A stretch of 64,000 bases of DNA from Uliginosibacterium sp. Its GTDB lineage: Bacteria; Pseudomonadota; Gammaproteobacteria; Burkholderiales; Rhodocyclaceae. The translations under genes and the position numbers were made by a program. Below, in pieces: positions 19,837-28,909 of the stretch. The notes under the pieces were generated by a model. It made no database searches. It saw only the letters and a program-made list of their open reading frames with translations, and was not told the origin of the DNA. The stretch lies in NCBI GenBank assembly GCA_016718265.1, contig JADKDZ010000005.1:372001-436000 (forward strand), given 5' to 3'. Every line of letters starts with the position of its first letter. The first letter of the stretch is position 1.

Positions 19837-21072
19837 TCAGACCGGGAAGAACAGGTAGGCGATGCCGATGGCGGCCATGGCGCCCGCCGCATCCGCGATC
19901 AGGCAGCAGGGAATCGTGTAGCGCGTGTTGCGCACGGCTACCGAGCCGAAATACACCGCCACAATGTAGAAGGTGGTGTCTGCCGCGCCCTGAAACAGAC
20001 AGGCCAGGCGGCCGACAAAACTGTCCGCGCCGTAGGTCGTCATCGCGTCGATCATCATGCCGCGAGAGCCGCTGCCCGAAAGCGGCTTCATCAAGGCCGT
20101 GGGCAAGGCCGGCACCACATCCGTCGGCGCACCCAGCCAGGCGAGCCCCGCCGAAACGCCCTTGAGCAAGAAGTCCATCCCGCCGCTGGCGCGGAAGACA
20201 GCAATCCCCACCAGCATCGCCACCAGGTAGGGCAGCACCAGAATCGCAGTATTGAAGCCCTCCTTCGCGCCCTCGACGAACGCCTCGAAAGCCGCCACCC
20301 GCCGCCACACCGCCAGCGCCAGAAAGGCCACGATGATGCCGAACAGCACGAGCCCACTGACGAACGCGCTGGCGGCCGACATCTCGGCCGCCGTGAGCCG
20401 GGCGAAGTACCACAGCGTGCCCGAAGCCGCCGCGCACAAGCCCAGCAGCCAGGCCAGCACCACCGGATGATGCAGGCGGATTTTCTGGAAACAGGCCACC
20501 GCCAGCAGGCCGGCGAGCGTACTGAAGAAGGTCGCCAGCAGGATCGGCAGGAACACATCGGCCGGATTGGCCGCGCCAAGCTGGGCGCGGTAGGTCATGA
20601 TGCTCACCGGGATCAGCGTCAGCCCGCTGGCATTGAGCACGAGGAACAGGATCTGCGCATCCGAGGCCGTATCTTTGTCGGGGTTCAGGTCCTGCATGGC
20701 CTGCATGGCCTTCAGGCCCATGGGCGTGGCCGCGTTGTCGAGCCCCAGCATGTTGGCGCCAATGTTCAGCAGCATGGCCCCTGCCGCGGGGTGGCCGGCC
20801 GGAATGCCGGGAAACAGGCGACGGAACAGCGGATCCACCGCCCGCGCCAGCATGGCCACCGCCCCGGCTTTCTCGCCCACCCGCATGATGCCCAGCCAGA
20901 AGCACAGCACCCCGGTCAGCCCGAGCGAGATCTCGAAAGCCGTCTTCGCCATCGCAAAGGCTTCCTGCAGCACCCGGCTGAAGATCGCCGCGTCGCCAAA
21001 CCCCAGCCATTGCACGACGCAGGCGAGGAAAGCCGCGAAGAAGAAAAACAGCCAGACGGCGTTGAGGATCAT
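19837..21072 (-). CDS. Nucleoside-recognition (SpmA-SpmB fused) membrane protein
   Basis: The 411-residue polytopic protein carries two Gate-type domains. The first half has LNIGANMLGLDNAATPMGLKAM, typical of SpmA, and the second half has TDVVPALPTALMKPLSGSGSRGMM and FVGRLACLFQGAADTTFY, typical of SpmB. In spore-formers SpmA and SpmB act in spore-core dehydration; fused homologues in proteobacteria have no known role and may move a nucleoside-like solute. It is probably in an operon with yajQ upstream. Confidence 0.85.
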   Translation of the reverse strand: MILNAVWLFFFFAAFLACVVQWLGFGDAAIFSRVLQEAFAMAKTAFEISLGLTGVLCFWLGIMRVGEKAGAVAMLARAVDPLFRRLFPGIPAGHPAAGAMLLNIGANMLGLDNAATPMGLKAMQAMQDLNPDKDTASDAQILFLVLNASGLTLIPVSIMTYRAQLGAANPADVFLPILLATFFSTLAGLLAVACFQKIRLHHPVVLAWLLGLCAAASGTLWYFARLTAAEMSAASAFVSGLVLFGIIVAFLALAVWRRVAAFEAFVEGAKEGFNTAILVLPYLVAMLVGIAVFRASGGMDFLLKGVSAGLAWLGAPTDVVPALPTALMKPLSGSGSRGMMIDAMTTYGADSFVGRLACLFQGAADTTFYIVAVYFGSVAVRNTRYTIPCCLIADAAGAMAAIGIAYLFFPV

Positions 21073-21232
21073 GGCAGGACGGGCTCAGCCGCGAAAAGAG
21101 CGGCCAGGCACCTGGCCGGAGAGCCGCATCGGGATTGCCTCTTCAGCCAGGCAAGGCCAGCCTCCGCGCACAGCCTGGGCCTTGGAAAGGCATGCTTCAA
21201 GCACAAGGCGGGGCAAGGCGCTCCGGGGTGCA

Positions 21233-21727
21233 TCAATCGCGGAAATTCCCCGCCTTGATCGGGAAGTCGGTAATGCTCTTGCGCACCAGCGCAATGCATT
21301 CCTGCAGATCGTCGCGCTTGGCGCCGGTGACGCGCACGGCGTCGCCCTGGATACTGGGCTGGGCTTTGAGCTTGGCGTCCTTGATGAGCTTGACGATCTT
21401 CTTGGCCAGCTCGCTCTCGATGCCACTCTTGATCTTGAGCAGCTGCTTGACCTTGTTGCCCGAGATCGTTTCGATCTTTTCGGCATCCAGGCGCTTGGAG
21501 CTTTCGGCTTCCTTCTTCTCCATCGCCGGGAAGAGGATGTCCTTGATCTGATCGAGCTGGAAATCGGAATCCCCGTAGAGGGTGATGGTCTTGTCTTTCT
21601 CGTTCAACTCGACCTTGGCGCTGGTGCCCTTGAAGTCGTAACGGTTTTCGATCTGGCGAACGGCGACATCAATCCCGTTTTTCAACGCGACCATGTCGGC
21701 TTCGGAAGTGAAATCAAAGGAAGGCAT
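21233..21727 (-). CDS. YajQ family nucleotide-binding protein
   Basis: The 164-residue product is the full-length YajQ/DUF520 fold. It starts MPSFDFTSEADMVALKNGID and ends KSITDFPIKAGNFRD. Some members bind cyclic di-GMP and act as effectors, and others bind tRNA or nucleotides. It lies between ppnP and the SpmAB-like gene on the same strand. Cyclic di-GMP binding is known for relatives only. Confidence 0.92.
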   Translation of the reverse strand: MPSFDFTSEADMVALKNGIDVAVRQIENRYDFKGTSAKVELNEKDKTITLYGDSDFQLDQIKDILFPAMEKKEAESSKRLDAEKIETISGNKVKQLLKIKSGIESELAKKIVKLIKDAKLKAQPSIQGDAVRVTGAKRDDLQECIALVRKSITDFPIKAGNFRD

Positions 21728-21830
21728 GCTTTCTCCGAATGTCAGGAACCGGGAACATGGGGCCGGGCTGAGCCCCGGCGGGCAGGCCCGTCGGGTTCTG
21801 CGGCGCCCGTGGCCCCGTCACCTGGCTGAA

Positions 21831-22151
21831 TCAACCAAAATGGCAGACGTAGTGGTAGGCCTCGCCGGAGACTTCGATCTCGAAGCTGGAATTGGCGGGG
21901 ACATTGAAGCTTTGCCCTTCGCCATAGGTTTTCCACTCGGTTTCACCCTTGAGCAGTACACGACAGCTGCCGGCGACGGTTTCCATGATTTCGGGCGCTC
22001 CGGTGTTGAAGGTAAGCCGGGCGGGAAGGATCACCCCGACGGATTTCTTGGTGCCATCGGCCAGCACAACAGTGTGGCTGACGCACTTGCCGTCGAAGTA
22101 GACATTGGCTTTCTTGACGACCGAGACGGCGTCGAACTGGTTCTGACTCAT
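21831..22151 (-). CDS. ppnP: Pyrimidine/purine nucleoside phosphorylase PpnP
   Basis: This 106-residue one-domain cupin matches the YaiE/PpnP family, which phosphorolyses several nucleosides. Characteristic segments are ANVYFDGKCVSHTV, GVILPARLTFNTGAPEIMET and SFEIEVSGEAYHYVCHFG. It is cytoplasmic and full length. It lies between DUF2788 and yajQ on one strand. Confidence 0.9.
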   Translation of the reverse strand: MSQNQFDAVSVVKKANVYFDGKCVSHTVVLADGTKKSVGVILPARLTFNTGAPEIMETVAGSCRVLLKGETEWKTYGEGQSFNVPANSSFEIEVSGEAYHYVCHFG

Positions 22152-22218
22152 TCCAACCCTCTGATATGTTTGACGAACGGGGCGAGATTATAAGCGCCCG
22201 TTCGCGTGAATGAATGGT

Positions 22219-22446
22219 TTAGTGGATGCCCAGGATCTTGATGATCAATTCCTTGGCGACAAAGCCGAACATTCCAAAACCCAGCCCGAAGAACATCCAT
22301 AAGGTGCCGGTTTTGCCGGCCTTGGACTCCCGCGCGAGGTTCCAGATAATGAAGCACATGTAGGTGATGAGGCCGGTGACCAACACCTTCAGGCACAGCT
22401 CTTCGAATTCTTCGACCGAGAGGCCGAAGACGACAGTTTCAATCAT
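22219..22446 (-). CDS. DUF2788 membrane protein
   Basis: The 75-residue protein has two hydrophobic segments (about 20-38 and 48-66) joined by the loop ARESKAGKTGT. It matches the DUF2788 family, which often sits beside a phosphofructokinase gene in Rhodocyclales. It lies 75 bases after the pfkA stop on the same strand, so co-transcription is likely. Function unknown. Confidence 0.8.
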   Translation of the reverse strand: MIETVVFGLSVEEFEELCLKVLVTGLITYMCFIIWNLARESKAGKTGTLWMFFGLGFGMFGFVAKELIIKILGIH

Positions 22447-22521
22447 GTTGGGGCTTTCATGCGGCGATAGGGATTCCTGCCCGACCGCCGCTGCCGGACA
22501 GGATAGGTTTTGCGGTACCGC

Positions 22522-23505
22522 TCAAGCCTTGGTCGGCGGGAAGCCCTCCAGATACTCAGACAGCCGGTACATTTCCTGATCAAAAGGACGCTTCATCTTC
22601 TCGATGCACTCAATGATGTCGTGATGCACGAGCTGGTTATTATGCAGACCCACGCAGCGGCCCCCATGACCAGCAACCAGCAGGTCAACGGCATAGGCAC
22701 CCATCCGGCTGGCGAGGATGCGATCGCGCGCAGTCGGCGAGCCGCCGCGCTGGATGTGGCCCAGAATGGTGGCGCGGGTTTCCAGCCCGGTGCGACCTTC
22801 AATCTGGTTGGCGAGCGCATTGACGTCGGTGACGTGCTCGCAGATCACGACCAGTGCATGGCGCTTACCGCGTGAAATGCCCTCTTCAATCTTGCGGAAC
22901 AGGGCATGCTTGTCGAAAGTCTGCTCGGGTACGACCACGGCTTCTGCACCGCCTGCTACGGCCGCCCACATGGCCAGATCGCCGCAATGGCGGCCCATCA
23001 CCTCCACCACCGAGATGCGCTTGTGTGACGATGAGGTGTCGCGCAACCGGTCGATCGCGTCGAGCGCCACGTTGGCTGCCGTATCGAAGCCGATGGTGAA
23101 ATCGGTGCCGGCAATGTCGTTGTCGATGGTGCCCGGCAAACCGATGCAGGGGTAGCCCATTTCGGTCAGCTTCTTGGCACCCATATAGGAACCATCGCCG
23201 CCAATCACCACCAGCGCCTCGATGCCGTGCTCCTGCAGCTTGCCGATCGCCTCCTGGCGGACGGATTCTTCACGGAATGCGGGAAAGCGCGCCGAGCCTA
23301 ACACCGTGCCACCGCGGCTGAGTACGTCGGAGACGCTGCGGCGCTCAAGCTTCTCGATCTTGCCCTGATGCAGGCCCATGTAACCGTCATGAATGCCGTA
23401 CACCTCCAGCCCGTTGGACAGGCCGGCACGCACCACGGCCCGAATAGCCGCATTCATGCCCGGCGAATCGCCACCGCTGGTGAGAACACCGATCTTGCTG
23501 ATCAT
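22522..23505 (-). CDS. pfkA: ATP-dependent 6-phosphofructokinase
   Basis: The 327-residue product phosphorylates fructose 6-phosphate. The nucleotide loop reads GGDGSYMGA; Gly after GGD is the signature of ATP-dependent enzymes, whereas PPi-dependent ones have Asp there. The substrate site PGTIDNDIAGTD contains the catalytic base Asp, and VVEVMGRHCGDLA and HIQRGGSPTARDR complete the active site. This implies a complete glycolytic upper route. It precedes DUF2788 on the same strand. Confidence 0.93.
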   Translation of the reverse strand: MISKIGVLTSGGDSPGMNAAIRAVVRAGLSNGLEVYGIHDGYMGLHQGKIEKLERRSVSDVLSRGGTVLGSARFPAFREESVRQEAIGKLQEHGIEALVVIGGDGSYMGAKKLTEMGYPCIGLPGTIDNDIAGTDFTIGFDTAANVALDAIDRLRDTSSSHKRISVVEVMGRHCGDLAMWAAVAGGAEAVVVPEQTFDKHALFRKIEEGISRGKRHALVVICEHVTDVNALANQIEGRTGLETRATILGHIQRGGSPTARDRILASRMGAYAVDLLVAGHGGRCVGLHNNQLVHHDIIECIEKMKRPFDQEMYRLSEYLEGFPPTKA

Positions 23506-23568
23506 CTTTGAACCTCTATTTGCTAAGGGGAATTCTTTGGCAGGGCCACAATCCGGCTACATTACAAG

Positions 23569-23602
23569 AAAAAAGGCCGCCCTGCTGTGGGCGGCCTTTT
23601 TC
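23569..23602. terminator. Rho-independent terminator upstream of pfkA
   Basis: GGCCGCCC / GGGCGGCC stem with a 6-base loop, flanked by an A run and a T run. It separates the argF-VOC transcript from pfkA. Between it and the VOC stop (about 23610-23718) no complete gene is visible. Confidence 0.8.
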
Positions 23603-23718
23603 GCAAGTCTGAGTCAGCCTCCGCACGTCAGACGTGCATTCTCGGCGATCAGGACGGACAGGGCTTTGAGCTTGATGAAACCTGCTGCAGTCAGACAGGC
23701 TTTGCTGGAGATCGCGCA

Positions 23719-24117
23719 TCAAAATCCAGCTGATTTGTGACACACCGCCTCGATGTTGTACCCATCCGGGTCCAGCACGAAAGCGGCGAAATAATGCGGG
23801 TGGTAGTGCGGGCGGTAGCCCGGCGCCCCATTGTCCACTCCTCCTGCGGCCAGTGCGGCTTCGTGAAAAGCAATCACTTCGGCATGGCTGTCGGCACGGA
23901 AGGCGACATGCACCCGCGGCGTCTGCGGCGTGCCATGTGAGAGCCAGAAGTCCCCGCCTGGGTCGTCGCCCGACTTCGCGTCACGCACAGCCCCCAAACC
24001 GACGGCCACATCGCCAAGGCGCAGCCTCACGCTATAGCCAAGCGGCGCCAAGGCCTGCTCGTAAAACGCCAGCGCGCGCGGCAAGTCGGTGACGTTGATC
24101 CCGGTGTGGTCAATCAT
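23719..24117 (-). CDS. Glyoxalase/bleomycin-resistance (VOC) protein
   Basis: The 132-residue product has one VOC module: MIDHTGINVTDLPRALAFYEQ with the first metal His, VHVAFRADS with a second, and YFAAFVLDPDGYNIEAVCH with the C-terminal Glu. It likely binds a divalent metal and acts on a small organic substrate. It starts 14 bases after the argF stop. Substrate unknown. Confidence 0.85.
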   Translation of the reverse strand: MIDHTGINVTDLPRALAFYEQALAPLGYSVRLRLGDVAVGLGAVRDAKSGDDPGGDFWLSHGTPQTPRVHVAFRADSHAEVIAFHEAALAAGGVDNGAPGYRPHYHPHYFAAFVLDPDGYNIEAVCHKSAGF

Positions 24118-24131
24118 GCGGACGTTCCCGC

Positions 24132-25058
24132 TCAGCTTGCCACACGTCCGAGGAGGAGGAATTCCAGCAGCGCTTTCTGCGCGTGCAGGCGATTCTCGGC
24201 TTCGTCCCAGACCACGCTCTGCGGGCCGTCGATGACTTCAGCCGTCACCTCCTCGCCCCGGTGTGCGGGCAGGCAGTGCATGAACATCGCATCCTTGTCG
24301 GCCACCCGCATCATGTCGGCATCCACCTGGTAGTCGGCGAAGTCGCGCATCCGGGCTTCGTTCTCAGCCTCAAAACCCATCGAGGTCCAGACATCGGTGG
24401 TGATGATGTGCGCACCACGCGCCGCGTCCATCGGGTCGGCAAATTGCTGGTAGTGCGTCGAACCGCTGATGTTGGCCTTGGCCGGGTCGACTTCGTAGCC
24501 TTTGGGCGAACTGACGTGCACCTTGAAGTCCAGCAACTCGGCAGCCTGCAGCCAGGTGTTGCACATGTTGTTGGTGTCGCCGATCCAGGCCACGGTCTTG
24601 CCTTGAATGGAGCCGTGCCGTTCGATCCAGGTGAAGATGTCCGCCAGAATCTGGCAGGGGTGGAACTCATTGGTCAGCCCGTTGATGACCGGCACGCGTG
24701 AATTCGCCGCAAAGCGCTCGACGATGGTCTGCTCGAAGGTCCGGATCATCACCACATCGGACATCCGCGAAATCACCTGGGCCGCGTCTTCGACCGGCTC
24801 GCCACGCCCCAGTTGGGAATCGCGCGTATTCAGGTAGATCGCCGAACCGCCGAGCTGGAACATGCCCGCCTCGAAGGACAGGCGCGTACGCGTGCTGGCC
24901 TTCTCGAAGATCATGACCAGGGTGCGGTCAAACAGGGGATGGTAGGTTTCGTAGCGCTTGTACTTGTCCTTGATCCAGCGGGCACGCTGAAACACGTAAT
25001 CAAGCTCGTCGCGGCTAAGGTCCTTGAACTGCAGAAAGTGTCTGGGCGCTATGGTCAT
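24132..25058 (-). CDS. argF: Ornithine carbamoyltransferase
   Basis: ArgF makes citrulline from ornithine and carbamoyl phosphate. The 308-residue product is complete. It has the carbamoyl phosphate motif STRTR (in FEKASTRTRLSFE), the FHPCQ motif (NEFHPCQILADIF) and the ornithine-loop HCLP motif (MFMHCLPAHRGEE). In many betaproteobacteria argG is adjacent; here a VOC gene and a terminator follow instead, and no argG is in the window. Confidence 0.95.
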   Translation of the reverse strand: MTIAPRHFLQFKDLSRDELDYVFQRARWIKDKYKRYETYHPLFDRTLVMIFEKASTRTRLSFEAGMFQLGGSAIYLNTRDSQLGRGEPVEDAAQVISRMSDVVMIRTFEQTIVERFAANSRVPVINGLTNEFHPCQILADIFTWIERHGSIQGKTVAWIGDTNNMCNTWLQAAELLDFKVHVSSPKGYEVDPAKANISGSTHYQQFADPMDAARGAHIITTDVWTSMGFEAENEARMRDFADYQVDADMMRVADKDAMFMHCLPAHRGEEVTAEVIDGPQSVVWDEAENRLHAQKALLEFLLLGRVAS

Positions 25059-25128
25059 AGCAGTCTTTCACCAGTGCGGGGGTTGCGGGGACAAAAAACA
25101 AGGGCGATGCTGGCGGGCCCGAAAACAG

Positions 25129-25153
25129 AAAAGGGCGCTTGCTGCGCCCTTTT
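25129..25153 (-). terminator. Rho-independent terminator of rpsT
   Basis: AAAAGGGCGC/GCGCCCTTTT stem with the loop TTGCT, 21 bases past the rpsT stop. Confidence 0.85.
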
Positions 25154-25174
25154 TCTGATCCAGCCAAGCGGTGC

Positions 25175-25450
25175 TCAGGCAGCAGTCGCACCCATCGCCT
25201 TGATGGCGGCGGAGAGGCGGCTCTTGTATCGGGCTGCGGAGTTCTTGTGGAAAACGTCCTTGTCCGCAACGCTGTCGATCACGCTGACAGATTGCTGGAA
25301 TACTTGCTGAGCAGCGGCTTTGTCGCCGGCTTCGATCGCCTTGCGCACGGACTTGATCGCGGTGCGCAGACGGGAACGCAGGCTGGCGTTGTGAGCGCGA
25401 GCCACGATATTCTGACGTGCGCGCTTGCGGGCTTGTGCGGTGTTGGCCAT
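25175..25450 (-). CDS. rpsT: 30S ribosomal protein S20
   Basis: The 91-residue basic protein starts MANTAQARKRARQ at the ATG at 25450 and has SLRSRLRTAIKSVRKAIE and KNSAARYKSRLSAAIKA, typical of S20. S20 binds 16S rRNA early in 30S assembly. It is divergent from murJ with about 165 bases between the starts, and it carries its own terminator. Confidence 0.96.
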   Translation of the reverse strand: MANTAQARKRARQNIVARAHNASLRSRLRTAIKSVRKAIEAGDKAAAQQVFQQSVSVIDSVADKDVFHKNSAARYKSRLSAAIKAMGATAA

Positions 25451-25616
25451 TTGTTCTGTCTTCAATAGATGAATTACGCTGAAGGGCGGATTCTAGACGC
25501 CGAGAATTTTTCTTGCAAGCCTTTCATTCAGAAAGCCCCTTTTCGGCCGGTGTATGATGCCGGCTGAAAACTTACCGACGTGCCGCGGCCCAACCAGGGC
25601 GAGCTTCCTCCAGCCG

Positions 25617-27155
25617 ATGAATCTACTCAAGACGCTTGCCAAAGTCAGCAGTTTCACCTTGATCTCCCGCATCCTTGGCCTGGTGCGCGAAGTCCTGATC
25701 GCTAACCTGCTGGGCGCCGGGATGATGACGGATGCCTTCAACGTGGCCTTCCGTCTGCCCAACATGCTGCGTCGCCTGTTTGCAGAGGGCGCATTTTCGC
25801 AGGCCTTCGTCCCGTTCCTCGGTGAATATAAAAACAAGCAGGATGAAGCCAGCACCCGCGCGCTGGTCAACCACGTTTGCACCCTGCTCGGACTGACCGT
25901 GTTCTTCGTCTCAGCTCTGGGTGTGCTCGGTGCGCCCTGGGTCATCCAGGCCACAGCCAGCGGCTTCATCGCCCAGCCAGACAAATTCCAGCTCGCGGTC
26001 GAGCTGACCCGGATCACCTTCCCTTATATCTTCTTCCAGGCCATGGTGGCGCTCTCCGCCGCGGTACTCAATACCTGGGGAAAATTCTCCCTGCCCGCCT
26101 TCACACCGGTGATGTTCAACCTCACCGCGATCGTGATGATCCTGTTTGCCGCGCCCTATTTTGATAACCCCGCCCGCGTGCTGGCCTGGAGCGCCTTCAT
26201 CGGTGGCGTGCTACAGATGGTGATCCAGGTTCCGGCGCTGTGGCGGATCCGGATGCTGCCACGCTTTTCGCTTTCGCTGGCCGATCCGGGGGTCCGGCGT
26301 GTGCTGAAAACGATGGCACCCGCCACCCTCGGCGTATCGGTTGCCCAGGTCAGCCTGGTCATCAACACTACGTTCGCGTCCTGGCTACCCACAGGCAGCA
26401 TCTCCTGGCTGAACTACGCGGATCGCCTGATGGAATTCCCGGTTGGCCTGCTCGGCGCTGCGCTCGGCACGATCTTGCTGCCCAGCTTGTCGAAGATGAA
26501 GGCCAAGGGCGATGGCGAAGGTTTCTCGGCCACGCTGGACTGGGGCCTGCGCGTCGCCCTCCTGCTCACGGCCCCCGCAGCCATCGGCATGATGTTGCTC
26601 GCTGTGCCGCTTGCAGCAACGCTCTTCCAACACGGCGCCTTCAAGAGTGAAGACACCCTAATGACTCAGCAGGCGCTGATCGCCTACAGCGTCGGCCTGA
26701 TCGGCCTGATCCTCGTAAAAATCCTCGCCCCGGCGTTTTACTCGCGCCAGGACGTGCGCACCCCGCTCAAATACGCGCTGATCTCGCTCACTGCGACCCA
26801 ATTGATGAATCTGGCTTTCGTCGCCTATGGCCCGCTCGCCCATGCGGGGCTGGCGCTCTCCATCGGTCTGGCTGCCACGCTGAACGCCAGCCTGCTCTAC
26901 TACGGCCTGCGCAAAGCGGGCGCTTATACGCCCCATGCTGGCTGGACGGTGTTCAGCCTGAAGCTGCTCACAGGCTTGCTGGTGATGGCCGTCACGCTCT
27001 GGTTTGCACGCGGCCCCGTCGCAGACTGGCTCCATCACTCACTCGCCTGGCGGGTCCTGCATCTGTGCGCAGTGGTCGGGCTCGGCGCTGTCGCCTATTT
27101 TGTAACGCTGTACGTACTGGGCTTCCGCGTGGCGGATTTCAAACGACGCGTCTGA
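25617..27155 (+). CDS. murJ: Lipid II flippase MurJ
   Basis: This 512-residue MOP-superfamily flippase has about 14 transmembrane segments. Key family sequences are SRILGLVREVLIANLLGAG, DAFNVAFRLPNMLRRLFAEG and GAFSQAFVP. It moves lipid II across the inner membrane for peptidoglycan synthesis. The ATG at 25617 (MNLLKTLAKVSS) is chosen; the frame extends to 25554 without homology. It is divergent from rpsT, a common betaproteobacterial arrangement. Confidence 0.94.
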   Translation: MNLLKTLAKVSSFTLISRILGLVREVLIANLLGAGMMTDAFNVAFRLPNMLRRLFAEGAFSQAFVPFLGEYKNKQDEASTRALVNHVCTLLGLTVFFVSALGVLGAPWVIQATASGFIAQPDKFQLAVELTRITFPYIFFQAMVALSAAVLNTWGKFSLPAFTPVMFNLTAIVMILFAAPYFDNPARVLAWSAFIGGVLQMVIQVPALWRIRMLPRFSLSLADPGVRRVLKTMAPATLGVSVAQVSLVINTTFASWLPTGSISWLNYADRLMEFPVGLLGAALGTILLPSLSKMKAKGDGEGFSATLDWGLRVALLLTAPAAIGMMLLAVPLAATLFQHGAFKSEDTLMTQQALIAYSVGLIGLILVKILAPAFYSRQDVRTPLKYALISLTATQLMNLAFVAYGPLAHAGLALSIGLAATLNASLLYYGLRKAGAYTPHAGWTVFSLKLLTGLLVMAVTLWFARGPVADWLHHSLAWRVLHLCAVVGLGAVAYFVTLYVLGFRVADFKRRV

Positions 27156-27170
27156 ACACGGTTAAGCCCC

Positions 27171-27202
27171 AACAAAAACGGCGCCGAGGCGCCGTTTTTG
27201 TT
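27171..27202. terminator. Bidirectional terminator between murJ and adk
   Basis: AACAAAAACGGCGCC and its complement form a long stem ending in TTTTTGTT. It lies 15 bases after murJ and 26 bases after the adk stop on the other strand, so it serves both. Confidence 0.85.
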
Positions 27203-27227
27203 AAGCCTGAAACTCTCCAACGGGCAA

Positions 27228-27887
27228 TCACTTGCCTTCCAGCGCCGCAAACGCCTTGGCAGTGATTTCATCCACCGGGCCCGTGCCGCTGATCTTCGCA
27301 TAACGCGGCGCGGCCTTGTCGCCGGTGGCGGACCAGTCGCCGTAGTACTTCACCAGCGGCTTGGTCTGGGCGTGATAGACGTCGAGGCGCTTCTTGACGA
27401 CTTCTTCCTTGTCGTCGTCGCGCTGCACCAGCGGCTCGCCGGTCTCGTCGTCCTTGCCTTCGACTTTCGGCGGGTTGTACTTGACGTGGTAGGTGCGGCC
27501 AGACGGCAGGTGGGCGCGGCGTCCGCTCATGCGCTCGACGATGGCTTCGTCGGGTACGTCGATTTCCAGCACCACATCCAGCGCCACACCCGAGCTCTTC
27601 AGCGCATCAGCCTGCGGAATCGTGCGCGGGAAACCGTCGAACATATAGCCCTTGGCGCAATCCGGCTGGGCCAGACGCTCCTTGACCAGGCCGATGATGA
27701 TGTCGTCGGAAACCAGCTGGCCCGCATCCATCACGGCCTTGGCAGCCAAGCCCAGCGGCGTGCCCGCCTTGACCGCTGCACGCAGCATGTCGCCGGTGGA
27801 AATCTGCGGAATGCCGTATTTCTCGGCGATGAACTTGGCTTGTGTACCCTTGCCTGCTCCCGGCGGTCCCAACAGAATCAAACGCAT
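27228..27887 (-). CDS. adk: Adenylate kinase
   Basis: Adk equilibrates ATP + AMP with 2 ADP. The 219-residue product has the P-loop GPPGAGKGTQ, the AMP site DGFPRTIPQAD and a long-type LID (GRRAHLPSGRTYHVKYNPP). Cys residues that bind zinc in Gram-positive LIDs are absent, as usual in proteobacteria. It is the last gene of the exbB-exbD-lpxK-Trm112-kdsB-adk run. Confidence 0.96.
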   Translation of the reverse strand: MRLILLGPPGAGKGTQAKFIAEKYGIPQISTGDMLRAAVKAGTPLGLAAKAVMDAGQLVSDDIIIGLVKERLAQPDCAKGYMFDGFPRTIPQADALKSSGVALDVVLEIDVPDEAIVERMSGRRAHLPSGRTYHVKYNPPKVEGKDDETGEPLVQRDDDKEEVVKKRLDVYHAQTKPLVKYYGDWSATGDKAAPRYAKISGTGPVDEITAKAFAALEGK

Positions 27888-27944
27888 GGTTTCTCCTCCA
27901 ATCTAGGTTGTGGCAGCAGGCTGCCCGAAAAACTCAGCCAGCGC

Positions 27945-28724
27945 TTACGCGCCGGCAAACAAGGCTCGTACGCGGACGAGATCCTCGGGGGTATCGACAC
28001 CAGCGGGCGGCGCCTCGCTCAGTGTCTCGACGCGAATCCGGTAGCCATGCCAAAGCGCACGCAATTGTTCGAGCATCTCGATGCGCTCGACCGGCGCAGG
28101 CGCCAGGCCAGAAAAAGCGCGCAGAAAGCCGGCACGGTAGGCATACAGGCCAACATGGCGAAGCGGGGCCAGACCTTGCGGCAGCGCATGGCCTGCCTGG
28201 AGAAGTCCAGCCAGTGCGGCATCGCGGGGATAAGGAATCGGCGCGCGCGAGAAATAGTGGGCCAACCCCTTCGCGTCGCACACCACCTTGACGGCAGCAG
28301 GGTTCAGAAATTCTTCAACGCTGTGAATCGGATGGGCGGCTGTGGCAATCGACGCCGCAGTGTCTTCGGCGAGCGCCTGCGCCACCCGCCGCACGATGGC
28401 CGGGTCGATCAGCGGCTCATCGCCCTGCACATTGACGATGATTTCGTCGTCGCCCCAGCCCAGGGTATTGACGACTTCGCCGAGGCGATCGGTACCCGTC
28501 GCGTGGTCCGCACGGGTCAGCAGCACATTGCCGCCTGCGGCCTTGACGGCATCGCGCACACCTTCGTGATCGGTCGCCACCCATACTTCGGAGGCGCCCG
28601 AAGCCAGCGCGCGCTCCATCACCCGCACCACCATGGGTTTACCGGCGATGTCGGCCAGCGGCTTGGCCGGCAGGCGGGTCGAGGCAAAACGCGCAGGAAC
28701 GACGGCCTTGAAACGCAGACTCAT
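27945..28724 (-). CDS. kdsB: CMP-3-deoxy-D-manno-octulosonate cytidylyltransferase
   Basis: KdsB activates Kdo with CTP for lipid A-core assembly. The 259-residue product has VVPARFASTRLPAKPL (nucleotide/Mg site), IIVNVQGDEPLI, YFSRAPIPYPRD and ERIEMLEQLRALWHGYRI. The ATG at 28724 is right because it overlaps the stop of the Trm112-like gene (TGATG). It lies in the lipid A operon with lpxK. Confidence 0.95.
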   Translation of the reverse strand: MSLRFKAVVPARFASTRLPAKPLADIAGKPMVVRVMERALASGASEVWVATDHEGVRDAVKAAGGNVLLTRADHATGTDRLGEVVNTLGWGDDEIIVNVQGDEPLIDPAIVRRVAQALAEDTAASIATAAHPIHSVEEFLNPAAVKVVCDAKGLAHYFSRAPIPYPRDAALAGLLQAGHALPQGLAPLRHVGLYAYRAGFLRAFSGLAPAPVERIEMLEQLRALWHGYRIRVETLSEAPPAGVDTPEDLVRVRALFAGA

Positions 28725-28909
28725 CAAGGCGCTCCGGCCTCTTCGGCGCTCAATTGGCGCGCTTCGTCAGCCAGCATGACCGGGATGCCATCCTTGATCG
28801 CGTAGGCCACGCGGCAAGGCCGGCACACCAGCTCGGCCTCGGCACGGCGGTGCTCCAGCGGCCCCTTGCAGATCGGGCAAACGAGGATTTCAAGCAGTTT
28901 TGGGTCCAT
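28724..28909 (-). CDS. Trm112-family zinc-binding protein
   Basis: The 61-residue protein starts at the ATG at 28909 with MDPKLLEILVCPICKGPL and has a second pair CRPCRVAYAI, giving a four-Cys zinc site, then DGIPVML. This is the YcaR/Trm112 family, a small partner protein of methyltransferases in eukaryotes and of unknown role in bacteria. It overlaps lpxK by 20 bases and kdsB by one, so translation is coupled. Confidence 0.88.
   Translation of the reverse strand: MDPKLLEILVCPICKGPLEHRRAEAELVCRPCRVAYAIKDGIPVMLADEARQLSAEEAGAP

Noticed and set aside
19624..21258. A 544-codon plus-strand frame
   Set aside because: Antisense shadow of the SpmAB-like gene.
23620..23718. A remnant of an argG C-terminus after argF and the VOC gene
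   Set aside because: A short GFIKLKALSVLIAENARL stretch is suggestive, but it is too short and in a region without a supporting frame.
27198..28805. A 535-codon plus-strand frame
   Set aside because: Antisense shadow that spans two real genes, adk and kdsB.
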